Shown here one piece after another: positions 44,872 through 53,462 of a DNA stretch of 64,000 bases. Positions within the stretch are counted from its first letter, which is position 1; each line of letters starts with the position of its first letter. The notes below the pieces were generated by a model. That model had not been told where the DNA came from and made no database searches. It worked only from the letters and a program-made list of their open reading frames with translations. Source of the DNA: DASPSM01 sp036008465 (GTDB taxonomy: Bacteria > Planctomycetota > Planctomycetia > Planctomycetales > Planctomycetaceae); the NCBI GenBank assembly GCA_036008465.1, contig DASYNP010000003.1, forward strand, positions 1 to 64,000. The letters are read 5' to 3'. The position numbers were made by a program, and so were the translations under genes.

Positions 44872-46098
44872 CTAAAGCGTTTTGAGCGGACCCACCGCGG
44901 CCGTCGAGAGCTGGCCGAGCGGATATCTCTTGAGCACCGCGTTCACATCGTCCGTGGTGATCGCACGGTAGGCGTCGAGGTCGGCTTGCACCGAGCGGTA
45001 CTCGTTTCGGTAAACCCAGTTTGATCCCAGCGACGACAGTCGGCCCATTGGCCGTTCGCTGCGGAGCACGATCCGCGAGGCGGCCTTGTTGCGGGCCTGT
45101 TCCAATTCCTCTTCAGTCACGCCGCGAGTATTCACGTCGGCGTAGATGTCGTGCACCCGCTTGAGATTGGCGCGAGCCGACTCGGGGGTCGAGCAGACAT
45201 ACGTGAGGTAAGCGCCGGTGCCGTCGTATTCGTTGTAAGAGAGGTCGGCCGACTCGGCGAGGCCCGTGTCGACGAGGTCCCAATAGAGCCGGCTGCCCGA
45301 GTCGTCGCCGACGACGACCGACATTAGCTCGGCCGCCATCCGCAGCGGGCTGGTGGCGGACGGGGCCGGAGCCATCTGCATCACGTGTTCCTGCGTGAAC
45401 GCTTCCTTGGCAGTGACTGCGGCTCCCCCTTTGGCCCGCGCCTCGTCGGTCGTGCGGGACGAGCTGCCGGCTTGCCACTTTCCGCACCACTGATTGGCCA
45501 GGCGGAGAATTTCGTTCCAATCGGTGTTGCCCGCGACGGCCACCGTGATGTTTCCGGCGCGGTAGTGCTCGCGGTGATAATCGGCCATCTGGTCGCGCTT
45601 GAGGTGCGAAATGCTCTCGGTTGTTCCGAGAATGCTCTGGCCCAACGGGTGTCCGTCGAAGTGCGTCTTCATCGCGCTTTCGTAGGCGATGAACGAGGGC
45701 TGGTCCTCGTACATCCCGATCTCTTCCAGAATCACCTTCCGCTCGACCTCGAAGTCGCTGTTTCTGAGCGACGGCCGGATCAGCCCGGCCAGAACTTCAA
45801 ATGCGTCGGGCAGATACTCGGGCAGCACGGCCGCGTAATAGAGGGTGACTTCCTCGCTGGTCGACGCGTTGTAGCGGGCCCCCAGCTCGTCGAAGATGCG
45901 GTTGACGTCGTCGGCCGAGTGTTTTTCGTTGCCTTTGAAGGCCATGTGCTCGAGGAAATGGCTGACGCCGTTGACTTCCATCGACTCGTCGCGAGCGCCG
46001 GTCCGCACGAAGAATCCCGCCGCCACCGACTGCACGCTCGGATTGAGTTCGGCGATGACAGTCAGGCCGTTGTCGAGCTTGGCCTCATGAAACTTCAC
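44872..46098 (-). CDS. M16 (pitrilysin-type) zinc peptidase, catalytic member
   Basis: 408 residues from a GTG start at 46098 (GGAGG upstream, inside the end of the preceding gene). The inverted zinc motif HFLEH (47-51) and the downstream Glu in VILEEIGM (125-126) are intact, so this subunit should be a metalloprotease. The C-terminal M16C region lacks the substrate-binding Arg-Tyr pair in canonical form but keeps the fold. It overlaps its partner by 14 bp, a strong sign of a translationally coupled heterodimer. Substrates are probably short peptides. Confidence 0.9.
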   Translation of the reverse strand: MKFHEAKLDNGLTVIAELNPSVQSVAAGFFVRTGARDESMEVNGVSHFLEHMAFKGNEKHSADDVNRIFDELGARYNASTSEEVTLYYAAVLPEYLPDAFEVLAGLIRPSLRNSDFEVERKVILEEIGMYEDQPSFIAYESAMKTHFDGHPLGQSILGTTESISHLKRDQMADYHREHYRAGNITVAVAGNTDWNEILRLANQWCGKWQAGSSSRTTDEARAKGGAAVTAKEAFTQEHVMQMAPAPSATSPLRMAAELMSVVVGDDSGSRLYWDLVDTGLAESADLSYNEYDGTGAYLTYVCSTPESARANLKRVHDIYADVNTRGVTEEELEQARNKAASRIVLRSERPMGRLSSLGSNWVYRNEYRSVQADLDAYRAITTDDVNAVLKRYPLGQLSTAAVGPLKTL

Positions 46099-47332
46099 GC
46101 GGATCCTCCAGGGCCTGCGGTCCGATGGTGAGAATCGTGAAATCCTCCGCGGGATGCGCGTGGACGCAATCGAGCACGTCGGCGACCGTGAGGGCGTCGA
46201 TCTTGTCGCGAACTTCGGCCAGCGTGGTGACTCGATTGAGGTGATACCAGTCGCGGGCGATCGAAGAGGAGCGGGCGACCGTCGATTCCTGCTGCATGAC
46301 AAGAGCGCTCTTCGCTCGCGCCTTACAGCGGGTCAGCTCGTCTTCGCCGATCCCTTTCTCCAATTTCTTCAATTCGCTGACCGTCACGTCGAGCGTTTCC
46401 TGAGCGCGTTCGGCGGTCGTGCCCGCGTAACAGAAGACCCGGGCTTCGTCGCGAAGGCTGGCGAGACTCGCGTGCACCGAGTAACACAAGCCGCGGCGCT
46501 CGCGGACCTCGGTAAAGAGCCGCGAACTCATGCCGCCGCTGAGGACGCTGACGGCGGCCCAAGCCGCGTAGTAGTCGGGATCGCGATACGGAATCGAATC
46601 GTAGGCGATGCCAATGTGCGTCTGGGTCGAATCGTGCGTGATATGATCCCGCTTGGGACCGCCTGGCGACGTCTCGAACGTCGGAGCGGGACGGCGATTC
46701 CAGCTGCCGAACAGATTGGCGATGAGGTCGGAGACTTCTTTGATATCGACGTTGCCCGCGATTCCGAAGATCGATTCGTCCGGACGAAAGCACCGTTGAT
46801 AGTGGGCGGCGATCGACTGCGGCGACAGCGCCGGGAGATCGGCGAGCGATCCCTCCGACGGCAGGCCCCAAGGAGCATCGAATGCGTGCCGACGCAGCTC
46901 GACCATGATTTTCTGCCGCGGCTCGTCTTCGATGGCCATCAGCGACTGCTCGACTCCCGCGCGGGAGGCCTCGAACTGATCCTCCGGCAGCCAGGGTCGC
47001 AGGATCATGTCGGCATAGAGCCGCAGTGCCTGCGGAAGATTTTCGGCCAGCGTCGCGCCGGTGAAAGTGAGGTGGACTGTGCCCACGCCCTCGCTGTGCT
47101 GCACGCCGAGGTTGTCGAGCGCGGCCGAGAGCTGCTTGCTGTCGCGATCACCCGCTCCGCGCGGAATCAATTCGCAGAGGACCGAGGCTGAGCCGTTCTG
47201 CCCAGGCGGATCGTAGACGCTGCCCGCCGGCACAAGGAAGGAGACGGCGGCCGACTGCACGTCTTCCATCGGTTCGATGATCAGCGTCAGACCGTTCGCA
47301 AGCGTCTGGGTTTCGATGGTCTGATGCTTCAT
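46085..47332 (-). CDS. M16 peptidase-like subunit, non-catalytic member
   Basis: 415 residues from MKHQTIETQTLANGL; an in-frame extension to 47449 has no conserved character. The M16 fold is clear (NGLTLIIEPMEDVQSAAVSFLVPAGSVYDPPG at the N-terminus and MSSRLFTEVRERRGLCYSVHASL in the C-terminal half), but the HxxEH site is replaced by ASVLCELIPRG. The R-RGLCYSV segment used to hold the substrate backbone is kept. This is the usual division of labour in two-gene M16 systems. Co-transcribed with, and overlapping, the catalytic member. Confidence 0.9.
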   Translation of the reverse strand: MKHQTIETQTLANGLTLIIEPMEDVQSAAVSFLVPAGSVYDPPGQNGSASVLCELIPRGAGDRDSKQLSAALDNLGVQHSEGVGTVHLTFTGATLAENLPQALRLYADMILRPWLPEDQFEASRAGVEQSLMAIEDEPRQKIMVELRRHAFDAPWGLPSEGSLADLPALSPQSIAAHYQRCFRPDESIFGIAGNVDIKEVSDLIANLFGSWNRRPAPTFETSPGGPKRDHITHDSTQTHIGIAYDSIPYRDPDYYAAWAAVSVLSGGMSSRLFTEVRERRGLCYSVHASLASLRDEARVFCYAGTTAERAQETLDVTVSELKKLEKGIGEDELTRCKARAKSALVMQQESTVARSSSIARDWYHLNRVTTLAEVRDKIDALTVADVLDCVHAHPAEDFTILTIGPQALEDPREVS

Positions 47333-47522
47333 CGCAGCGGTCGGGCCGACTCCATAAGTCCAAATGGGTGCAATACTTGAAGCGAGGTCTCGGAAAACGC
47401 AGGAGAAACAGGCGCGGTCCGGCTGCGAGTATGATTGCACATCCCCCATGGTGCGGCAAGGTGTGCGGCGATGAGGACGCCAAGCGAAATCCCCGCTTTT
47501 TGGGGCAATCAGCCAGTTGGTG

Positions 47523-49589
47523 TCAGTGTTTGGAGCCGCGTTTGGCTTTGGATTTTGGACCTTTGCCCTCGGGTCTGAAGTCGTCCAATGACCCCGTCTC
47601 CACGAACCGTCGCAGGCGGGCGAGTGCGAAAAGCTGCGGCACGTCGAATCGCTCGAGTAAGCCGAAACAAAAAAGCTCGGGCGCCTGTTCGAGCGTCATG
47701 TTTTTTTTGATCACGTCCTTGAGAGTGTCCAGAGGCTGCTGCAAGTCGATCTCCCCAATCGCAGTCGCCTCGAGACCAGCGGCGACGAGGGCGATCAGGC
47801 TGCTGCGAGGACCGATGGCGACGATCCGCGGCGGTGCGCCGTGTTTTTTGTGGACCCAACGCGCGATGGCTGCCAGCTGACTCGATTCGATGCCCAACGG
47901 CCGCTCTCCCACGCTCGAGACGGCGATGGCGAACAAGTCGGAGTGCAGGCGGATCTTCGATTCGCCGAAATAAAACAAATCGACCGCCAGGACTCGCTCT
48001 CCCTTCTTGAGTAGGCGCATCACTTCGTCCGCAGCCTTCACTCGTCCGCCGTCGGCCAGCACGATGACCGTTCGGTTTCCTTTTGGCGTGGCGGGCGCGA
48101 GTTCGGTTGCCGGGACCGTCCACAGTCCGCCGATCCGCAGCCAATAGTCGGTTTCATTCCAGGGGCCGACTTTTTCGGCGCCGACCGCCATCTCGGCGAG
48201 AGCCCACGTGTGGGCGTGCACGGTCTCCCGAAGCAGAGCGCGCCGCCGCTCGAGCCAGGACGGACGCTCGGCCGGCTCGGTCGGAATCGTCGAGTCGTGC
48301 GGCAGAGGAGCAGCCAACTTCCGCGCCAGGGAGTTGAAATTCAGATTGTCGGCCGGCACGCCGACCCTCAACTCGTCTGCCGTTTTGACTTCTTTCTCGG
48401 AGGGAATCTCGGTCGCGTTCAGATCGCTGCGGCTCGGAAAAAAGAAATCCTTGAGCATGCCGTAGAACTGTTGCCGGTTGTCGAGCCCGTAGTTGTGGTT
48501 GCCCGGATCGTGATTGACGTGCGTCCGCAGATGGTTCGGCTTGCCATAGAGCTGATAAATGGGTTCCGCCGCGCCGACCAGCGGCGGCAGCGCATGATCG
48601 GCCTTGAAGCAGCAGTTGTCCTTGAAGTTGTAGGTCAAGAGCGCCGCCCGCGGAGCCAACAGGGCCGTCATCTGCGAGTAGTCGACGACCGTCTCCAGGT
48701 CGACCGGGTTTTGCTCCGAATCGCCGAGGTCAGGGCCGTAGCGCACGCGTGTCTGCAGGCTCGAGTAGCCGGCGACCGGATTAGTTAGGGTGACCCGCGT
48801 GTCGAACGCGCTGATCGTGATCGTTTGCCAGCCGCCGCCCGACAATCCTTGCACGGCGACTCGCGCGGCGTCGGCGTGCTCATGCGCGAGAAGGATATCG
48901 AGGCCGCGTGACATCGCCAGATAAAACGTCGCCACGCCGCTCGTGCCGCACAAGTCGATCTGGTTCATGCGGCCGTGGTCGAAGTCTGGGCCGGTCAGCT
49001 CGCCCATCCCCAAGTACTCCATGTTGAGGACGATCATGCCCCGCTTGGCCTGGTTGATGCAGCGGATCTGTTTGTAGTCGGCGAATTTTCCCTTGGGTTC
49101 GTGGCCGTTGACCGCCAGCGACACGGGAACTTTTTGTTCCTTGTAGACGGTCGGCTCATAAAGCAGGGCCGGGATCCACAAACCGGGAACGGCCTCATAC
49201 CGCAGCTTTTTGATCCTGTAGCCGGGGCCGCCGGCAATTGTGTCGCCCCAAACGGGCCGCGTGGGCAACTCGCGCCAGCGCGCCGCCTCGCCGCGGAACA
49301 CAGCCCGCTCGAGCGCCTGGGCGCGAGCCCGCTGGGCATATTGCTCCCACTCGCCGACGGTGCGGACCTCGGGCATCGGCGGGATATGGCTGCTGATGAA
49401 CGCCTGCACTTCCTCGAGCGGAATGATCGAATCGAGCAAGTGCCGATCGAGCGCGTCGGAGACTTCTTTGACAGCCTGGTCCTGGCTGGCCGCCTCCTTT
49501 TCTTTACCAGCAGCTCGCTGATGGGCGGCCGAGAACAGGAGTGATCCCCCGGCTATCGCCGCCACCAACACGGATACGCCGCGCCCCAT
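47523..49589 (-). CDS. Secreted alpha/beta hydrolase, acetyl-xylan-esterase-like
   Basis: 688 residues from MGRGVSVLVAAIAGG with a signal peptide. The central alpha/beta-hydrolase domain has the nucleophile elbow GLSGGGW (Ser250), an oxyanion-side LAVNGHEPKGK strand, and His candidates in HVNHDPGNHNYG (catalytic His region). A second Rossmann-like segment follows (about 460-640: VIVLADGGRVKAADEVMRLLKKGERVLAVDLFYFGESK), so it may contain two hydrolase-like lobes. Such proteins deacetylate or de-esterify polysaccharides; the substrate is not proven. The C-terminus is Lys-rich. Confidence 0.82.
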   Translation of the reverse strand: MGRGVSVLVAAIAGGSLLFSAAHQRAAGKEKEAASQDQAVKEVSDALDRHLLDSIIPLEEVQAFISSHIPPMPEVRTVGEWEQYAQRARAQALERAVFRGEAARWRELPTRPVWGDTIAGGPGYRIKKLRYEAVPGLWIPALLYEPTVYKEQKVPVSLAVNGHEPKGKFADYKQIRCINQAKRGMIVLNMEYLGMGELTGPDFDHGRMNQIDLCGTSGVATFYLAMSRGLDILLAHEHADAARVAVQGLSGGGWQTITISAFDTRVTLTNPVAGYSSLQTRVRYGPDLGDSEQNPVDLETVVDYSQMTALLAPRAALLTYNFKDNCCFKADHALPPLVGAAEPIYQLYGKPNHLRTHVNHDPGNHNYGLDNRQQFYGMLKDFFFPSRSDLNATEIPSEKEVKTADELRVGVPADNLNFNSLARKLAAPLPHDSTIPTEPAERPSWLERRRALLRETVHAHTWALAEMAVGAEKVGPWNETDYWLRIGGLWTVPATELAPATPKGNRTVIVLADGGRVKAADEVMRLLKKGERVLAVDLFYFGESKIRLHSDLFAIAVSSVGERPLGIESSQLAAIARWVHKKHGAPPRIVAIGPRSSLIALVAAGLEATAIGEIDLQQPLDTLKDVIKKNMTLEQAPELFCFGLLERFDVPQLFALARLRRFVETGSLDDFRPEGKGPKSKAKRGSKH

Positions 49590-49901
49590 CCCGCACCTCG
49601 CATTGAGATTCGTCGAGCCTCGCGCCGCCGAAAAGACGTCGACGAGATGAGCCAAAAATTCAACCAAGCGTGCCCAAGCCACGACAAGCCTAATCGCGGC
49701 CCAAAACGGCCGCAAACAACCGAGGCAGCCGCACGCCGAATGTGCCGGGCCGAGCGCTCAGATCGGAGGGCACCGCCGGTGCCGCCTTGCCAGACGGCGC
49801 GGCGGACGCATATGTTTAGATGTGCCCGTTGGCCGCCTTCGATTTGAACGGCGCGTTCCTCCCTCCCTGACCTTCTTGCCATGCTGAAAGGCTGAACTCG
49901 A
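49590..49901. other. 312-bp divergent intergenic region
   Basis: It separates the leftward esterase and the rightward FKBP gene and must hold both promoters. I found no convincing -10/-35 pair, repeat or small gene. Confidence 0.45.
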
Positions 49902-50663
49902 ATGGGTCGTCGCACCCCCCTGATTCTGCTTGGTGTCTGTGCTGCTGTTGCGATTGTGTCGGCGGTCTGGCCGTCCGCCTCGCCGATCAAACCCGCGGTC
50001 GCGGCCGCAGATGACACTCCGCCGGTGGCGGGCCTCAAAGGCGACCTGAACACCGCTCAGCAGAAGGGGAGCTATGCTCTCGGCTACAAGATTGCCGCGA
50101 ACATTCATCGCCAGCTCGGCGATACCACGCTCGACGTGGATGCATTCCTGTTGGGAATGCGCGAGGCGCTTTCGGGAAAGGGCAACTCGATGAAGGAAGC
50201 GGACCGCGAAAAGGCATTCAACGCCTTCCAAAGTGAACTTTCGGTCCGCAAGATCAACGCCGCCAAATCAGTCGCCACCAAGAATAAAAAGGAAGGCGAA
50301 GCCTTTCTTGCGGCCAACAAAACCAAGCCCGGCGTCGCGACTCTGCCCAGCGGCATTCAGTACCTCGTGCTCAAAGAGGGCTCTGGCAAGCAACCCAAAG
50401 CGACCGACGAGGTCAAAGTGCACTACCACGGCACACTGATCGACGGCACGGTTTTCGACAGCTCGGTCAACCGCGGCGAGCCAGCCACCTTCCGTCTCGA
50501 TCAGGTGATTCCGGGCTGGACCGAATCGGTGCAAAAGATGAAGGAAGGCTCGAAGTGGCGGATCTTCATTCCCTCCGACCTGGCGTACGGCCCCAACGGT
50601 CGACCCGGAATCGCCCCCAACACCATGCTGATCTTCGAGATCGAGTTGCTGGAAGTGAAGTAA
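49902..50663 (+). CDS. FKBP-type peptidyl-prolyl isomerase, FkpA/Mip-like
   Basis: 253 residues with a signal peptide (about 1-35, ending AVAAADD). The N-terminal dimerisation domain (about 45-125: QQKGSYALGYKIAANIHRQLGDTTLDVDAFLLGMREALSG) is typical of Mip/FkpA proteins. The C-terminal FKBP domain (150-253) has VKVHYHGTLIDGTVFDSS, VIPGWTESVQKMKEGSKWRIFIPSDLAYG and LIFEIELLEVK, with the active-site aromatic and Asp residues present. It catalyses cis/trans prolyl isomerisation of proteins outside the cytoplasm. Confidence 0.95.
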   Translation: MGRRTPLILLGVCAAVAIVSAVWPSASPIKPAVAAADDTPPVAGLKGDLNTAQQKGSYALGYKIAANIHRQLGDTTLDVDAFLLGMREALSGKGNSMKEADREKAFNAFQSELSVRKINAAKSVATKNKKEGEAFLAANKTKPGVATLPSGIQYLVLKEGSGKQPKATDEVKVHYHGTLIDGTVFDSSVNRGEPATFRLDQVIPGWTESVQKMKEGSKWRIFIPSDLAYGPNGRPGIAPNTMLIFEIELLEVK

Positions 50664-50677
50664 TCGCCCGATCAGGG

Positions 50678-51604
50678 TCAATCGCCGACCAAGAAATTCA
50701 CCAGCCGTGCCGACCGGTAAAGCTCCGGACCGTCGTGGCCCCGTTTTGCGGCGGGTAGCCCTGTGAGCAGAACGATCTCGGCGTTGCCTCCCAGAGCACG
50801 GTATCGGCGAGCGAGCTCAGTCGCATTGGCCGCCGTCGACACGAGCGTATCGTGATCGCCGTGAAGGTGCAGAATCTTCACTCCCGCTTTGGCGAGTGGA
50901 GCCAAATTGTCGATGGGGTTGAATTCCGCGCTGCGACGGGTGAGTTCGTCGAGCGTTAGCCCGTAACCCAGCCCCATCGCCGGAAGGGCGACGACATTGG
51001 GCAGGGTCGGATAGCTGCGAAAGTCGATCGCCGGACACATTCCCGCAATGCGGTCGACGTACGCCGCGTGGCGAAAGGCCCAACCGTAGGCGATTAAGCC
51101 GCCGTGGCTGTGCGTAAGGATTCGAGCCCGCCGATTCAAACCGTGCTGGGCGATCAGCTGCTCGTAGAATTCCTGGCAGACAGCCGCGGCGGCCGGGCTC
51201 CCGCACGACGGCCCGACATCGACGCCCGCCACGTCGAATCCGGCGGCCAGCGCAGATTCAACGTAGTAGCGGTGTGCGATCTGGCCGAACCCATCATTGA
51301 TTCCCAACCAAAATGGGAATTCCCATACCCAGCGCCTTTGAGTATCGAGCCGCCCGGTCGGCTTAACCAAATAGGCGATACGGTCACGTACGCGCAGCTC
51401 GACCAGCTTTCCGCCGTTGTAAGTTCCGGCGATTTTGGTCGGCACTTTCTCAACGCCACGATCGGCCGCAGGCTTTGCAGGCGCCCGCTGAGTGTCGCCA
51501 CCTGCCGCTCCTACGATGCTCGGGACGCTGCCGAGCAGAGTGACCAGGAGTGATCGGTAAAACGTGGCGCGCGAGCAGAACTCGCATAGTCGAGAATCGG
51601 CCAT
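50678..51604 (-). CDS. Secreted alpha/beta hydrolase (esterase/lipase-like)
   Basis: 308 residues from MADSRLCEFCSRATF with a hydrophobic signal region (15-35). The nucleophile elbow is THSHGGL (Ser166), the acid is probably in HLHGDHDTLVS, and the His in KRGHDGPE near the C-terminus. The repeated 'HSHGG / HGDHD' layout is common in planctomycete lipase-like proteins. Convergent with the FKBP gene, 14 bp apart. Substrate unknown. Confidence 0.85.
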   Translation of the reverse strand: MADSRLCEFCSRATFYRSLLVTLLGSVPSIVGAAGGDTQRAPAKPAADRGVEKVPTKIAGTYNGGKLVELRVRDRIAYLVKPTGRLDTQRRWVWEFPFWLGINDGFGQIAHRYYVESALAAGFDVAGVDVGPSCGSPAAAAVCQEFYEQLIAQHGLNRRARILTHSHGGLIAYGWAFRHAAYVDRIAGMCPAIDFRSYPTLPNVVALPAMGLGYGLTLDELTRRSAEFNPIDNLAPLAKAGVKILHLHGDHDTLVSTAANATELARRYRALGGNAEIVLLTGLPAAKRGHDGPELYRSARLVNFLVGD

Positions 51605-51852
51605 CGCATCCCCAGTGATCAGCCGCACTTTCCCCCGTTAATCCCCGTGTCGCTCCGGCTCCCGCAGTTTTGTTGGAAGCGCAATCCTTCCAAACATTTC
51701 GGGTAACTTCCGCCATTCTCCCGGACAGGGACATATTGCCGCAACAAAGTCGTAACGTCTTTCGGCTTTTTACGCTTCGAATCCTAGCGGAACTCAATTC
51801 ACCGGAGACAGAAGCATTAAGACCTAGCTCCTGAGTCGAGGGGGGAACAGTC

Positions 51853-52224
51853 ATGTGCACCGCAACCATCACCGCCGAAACGCTGATTGATCGCCGAATC
51901 GAATCCATTCGGTTCTCGCCGACGGCCCTGCTGTTCGCGTGTGCTTTGCTGTTCGTCGGGGCTGTTTCGGTTTACGACGGCTACCTGGTGATCCGCACGG
52001 GATCCGATATCCGCGAGTTCGAGAAGAACCCCGTGGGGTTGTTCCTGCTCGACCAGGATCACGGCGACCCGACTCTGTTCCTGTTCACCAAGGCAGTCGG
52101 CACGTCGATCGTCCTGGCGGCTCTGACGGTGCTGTACCGCCGCTCGCAGCGGATCGCCTTTCCCGTGGCTTCCGCGTTGATGCTCTTCCAGGCTGGCCTC
52201 TTGGTTTTCCTGGAGCGCGCCTGA
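51853..52224 (+). CDS. Small membrane protein, tandem paralogue 1
   Basis: 123 residues starting MCTATITAETLIDRRIES. Three hydrophobic helices (about 24-46, 75-92 and 103-119). The loop DGYLVIRTGSDIREFEKNPVGLFLLDQDHGDPTLFL is highly conserved with the next gene, suggesting a functional site with conserved Asp/Glu/His. No known family name. A sister gene of 124 residues lies 299 bp downstream with about 65-70% identity. Confidence 0.78.
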   Translation: MCTATITAETLIDRRIESIRFSPTALLFACALLFVGAVSVYDGYLVIRTGSDIREFEKNPVGLFLLDQDHGDPTLFLFTKAVGTSIVLAALTVLYRRSQRIAFPVASALMLFQAGLLVFLERA

Positions 52225-52523
52225 CTCTCCCGTATTACGTTGAAACGTTTCTGCGCGGCAACCGGATCAAATTGCTGTTCTCACACCTTTGAAACAAATC
52301 TCCTCAGGCGAGCCGCAGTGCGGTTGCCCTTCCAAAATTCTCTCTCGACGAACCCCCCGCCGCGTAACAACTTGCAGTCGCCGTTAATCCTTCCTCGCTG
52401 TCCGAGCGTTTTCTCCAGCGAATAGGTTGCGCTGTCCATCGAACTACGCCCAGAAGTCTAAGGGAACGTCACACAACGTGAGGCACCGCCTATTGGGCTG
52501 ATTTCGGGACTGGAGGACTGGCC

Positions 52524-52898
52524 ATGTGCACCGCAACATTTACCACCCGGACGCTCATCGAGCGCAAATCCGAATTGCGTCGGTCGTTCGAATCGCTGGT
52601 TTTTGCTGCCGCCATGCTGTTCGTTGGCGCCGTTTCTGTGTACGACGGTTACCTGGTTGTCCGCACAGGAGACGAGATCCGCCACTTCGAAAAGAACCCC
52701 GTCGGTTTGTTTCTGATCGAACACAATCATGGCGATCCGACCGTGTTCTTGATGGCCAAGGCAGCCGGAACTCTAGTCGTGTTGGCCGCGTTGACGATGC
52801 TCTATCAGCGGTCGCAGCGGATCGCATTTTCCGTGGCTTCCGCGTTGATCCTGTTCCAGGCCGGCCTCTTGGTCTTCCTGGAAAGAGGTGGAGGTTGA
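52524..52898 (+). CDS. Small membrane protein, tandem paralogue 2
   Basis: 124 residues, MCTATFTTRTLIERKSE, with the same three helices and the same central loop DGYLVVRTGDEIRHFEKNPVGLFLIEHNHGDPTVFL as paralogue 1. Both start behind a short purine-rich tract (GGGGGAACAGTC and GGAGGACTGGCC before their ATGs). The 299-bp spacer (52225-52523) shows no other gene. Confidence 0.78.
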   Translation: MCTATFTTRTLIERKSELRRSFESLVFAAAMLFVGAVSVYDGYLVVRTGDEIRHFEKNPVGLFLIEHNHGDPTVFLMAKAAGTLVVLAALTMLYQRSQRIAFSVASALILFQAGLLVFLERGGG

Positions 52899-52955
52899 CG
52901 CTCGCAATCGCCCAGGGCGTGAACCTCCGAGCCACGAACGGAGTCTGTTCCGTCG

Positions 52956-53462
52956 ATGCACGAGAAACCTGCACCCGAGTCTGATCGGCCGCTGGTGACA
53001 TCCTGCGAATTTGCGCGGCGTGGCCCTTATTTTCTGTCGACCGATCCCAGCCTCCTGGATGTTTCGCTGATTCACAAATTTCTATCGGAGCAGTCCTACT
53101 GGGCACCCGGCATCACGCGTGAGGTGGTCGAGCGATCGCTCGAAAACTCGCTCTGCTTCGGCCTGTTCCAGGAATCGCGGCAGATCGGCTTCGCGCGGGT
53201 CGTGACCGACAGGGCGACATTTGCCTGGCTGGGCGACGTGTTCGTGATCGACGAGTTTCGCGGCCAGGGGCTGGGCAAATGGATGGTGGGGGCGCTGCTC
53301 GAGCATCCGGATCTGCAAGGCCTGCGGCGGTGCCTGCTGGGCACCCGCGACGCCCATGGCCTCTACACGCAATTCGGTTTCACGCCGCTGGCTGATCCGA
53401 GCCGCTTCCTGGAAATTCACCGGCCGAATCTCTACCTCACAGACCCGAGGACGGCTTCCTGA
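52956..53462 (+). CDS. GNAT-family N-acetyltransferase
   Basis: 168 residues from MHEKPAPESD. The GNAT fold is clear, with the acetyl-CoA-binding motif A FVIDEFRGQGLGKWMVGALLEH (R/QxxGxG/A) and motif B ending HGLYTQFGFTPLADPSRFLEI. It resembles the small group of acetyltransferases beginning 'STDxxLLDVxxIHxFL'. It acetylates an amine of unknown identity. Its last 26 bp overlap the end of the convergent secreted-protein gene. Confidence 0.92.
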   Translation: MHEKPAPESDRPLVTSCEFARRGPYFLSTDPSLLDVSLIHKFLSEQSYWAPGITREVVERSLENSLCFGLFQESRQIGFARVVTDRATFAWLGDVFVIDEFRGQGLGKWMVGALLEHPDLQGLRRCLLGTRDAHGLYTQFGFTPLADPSRFLEIHRPNLYLTDPRTAS

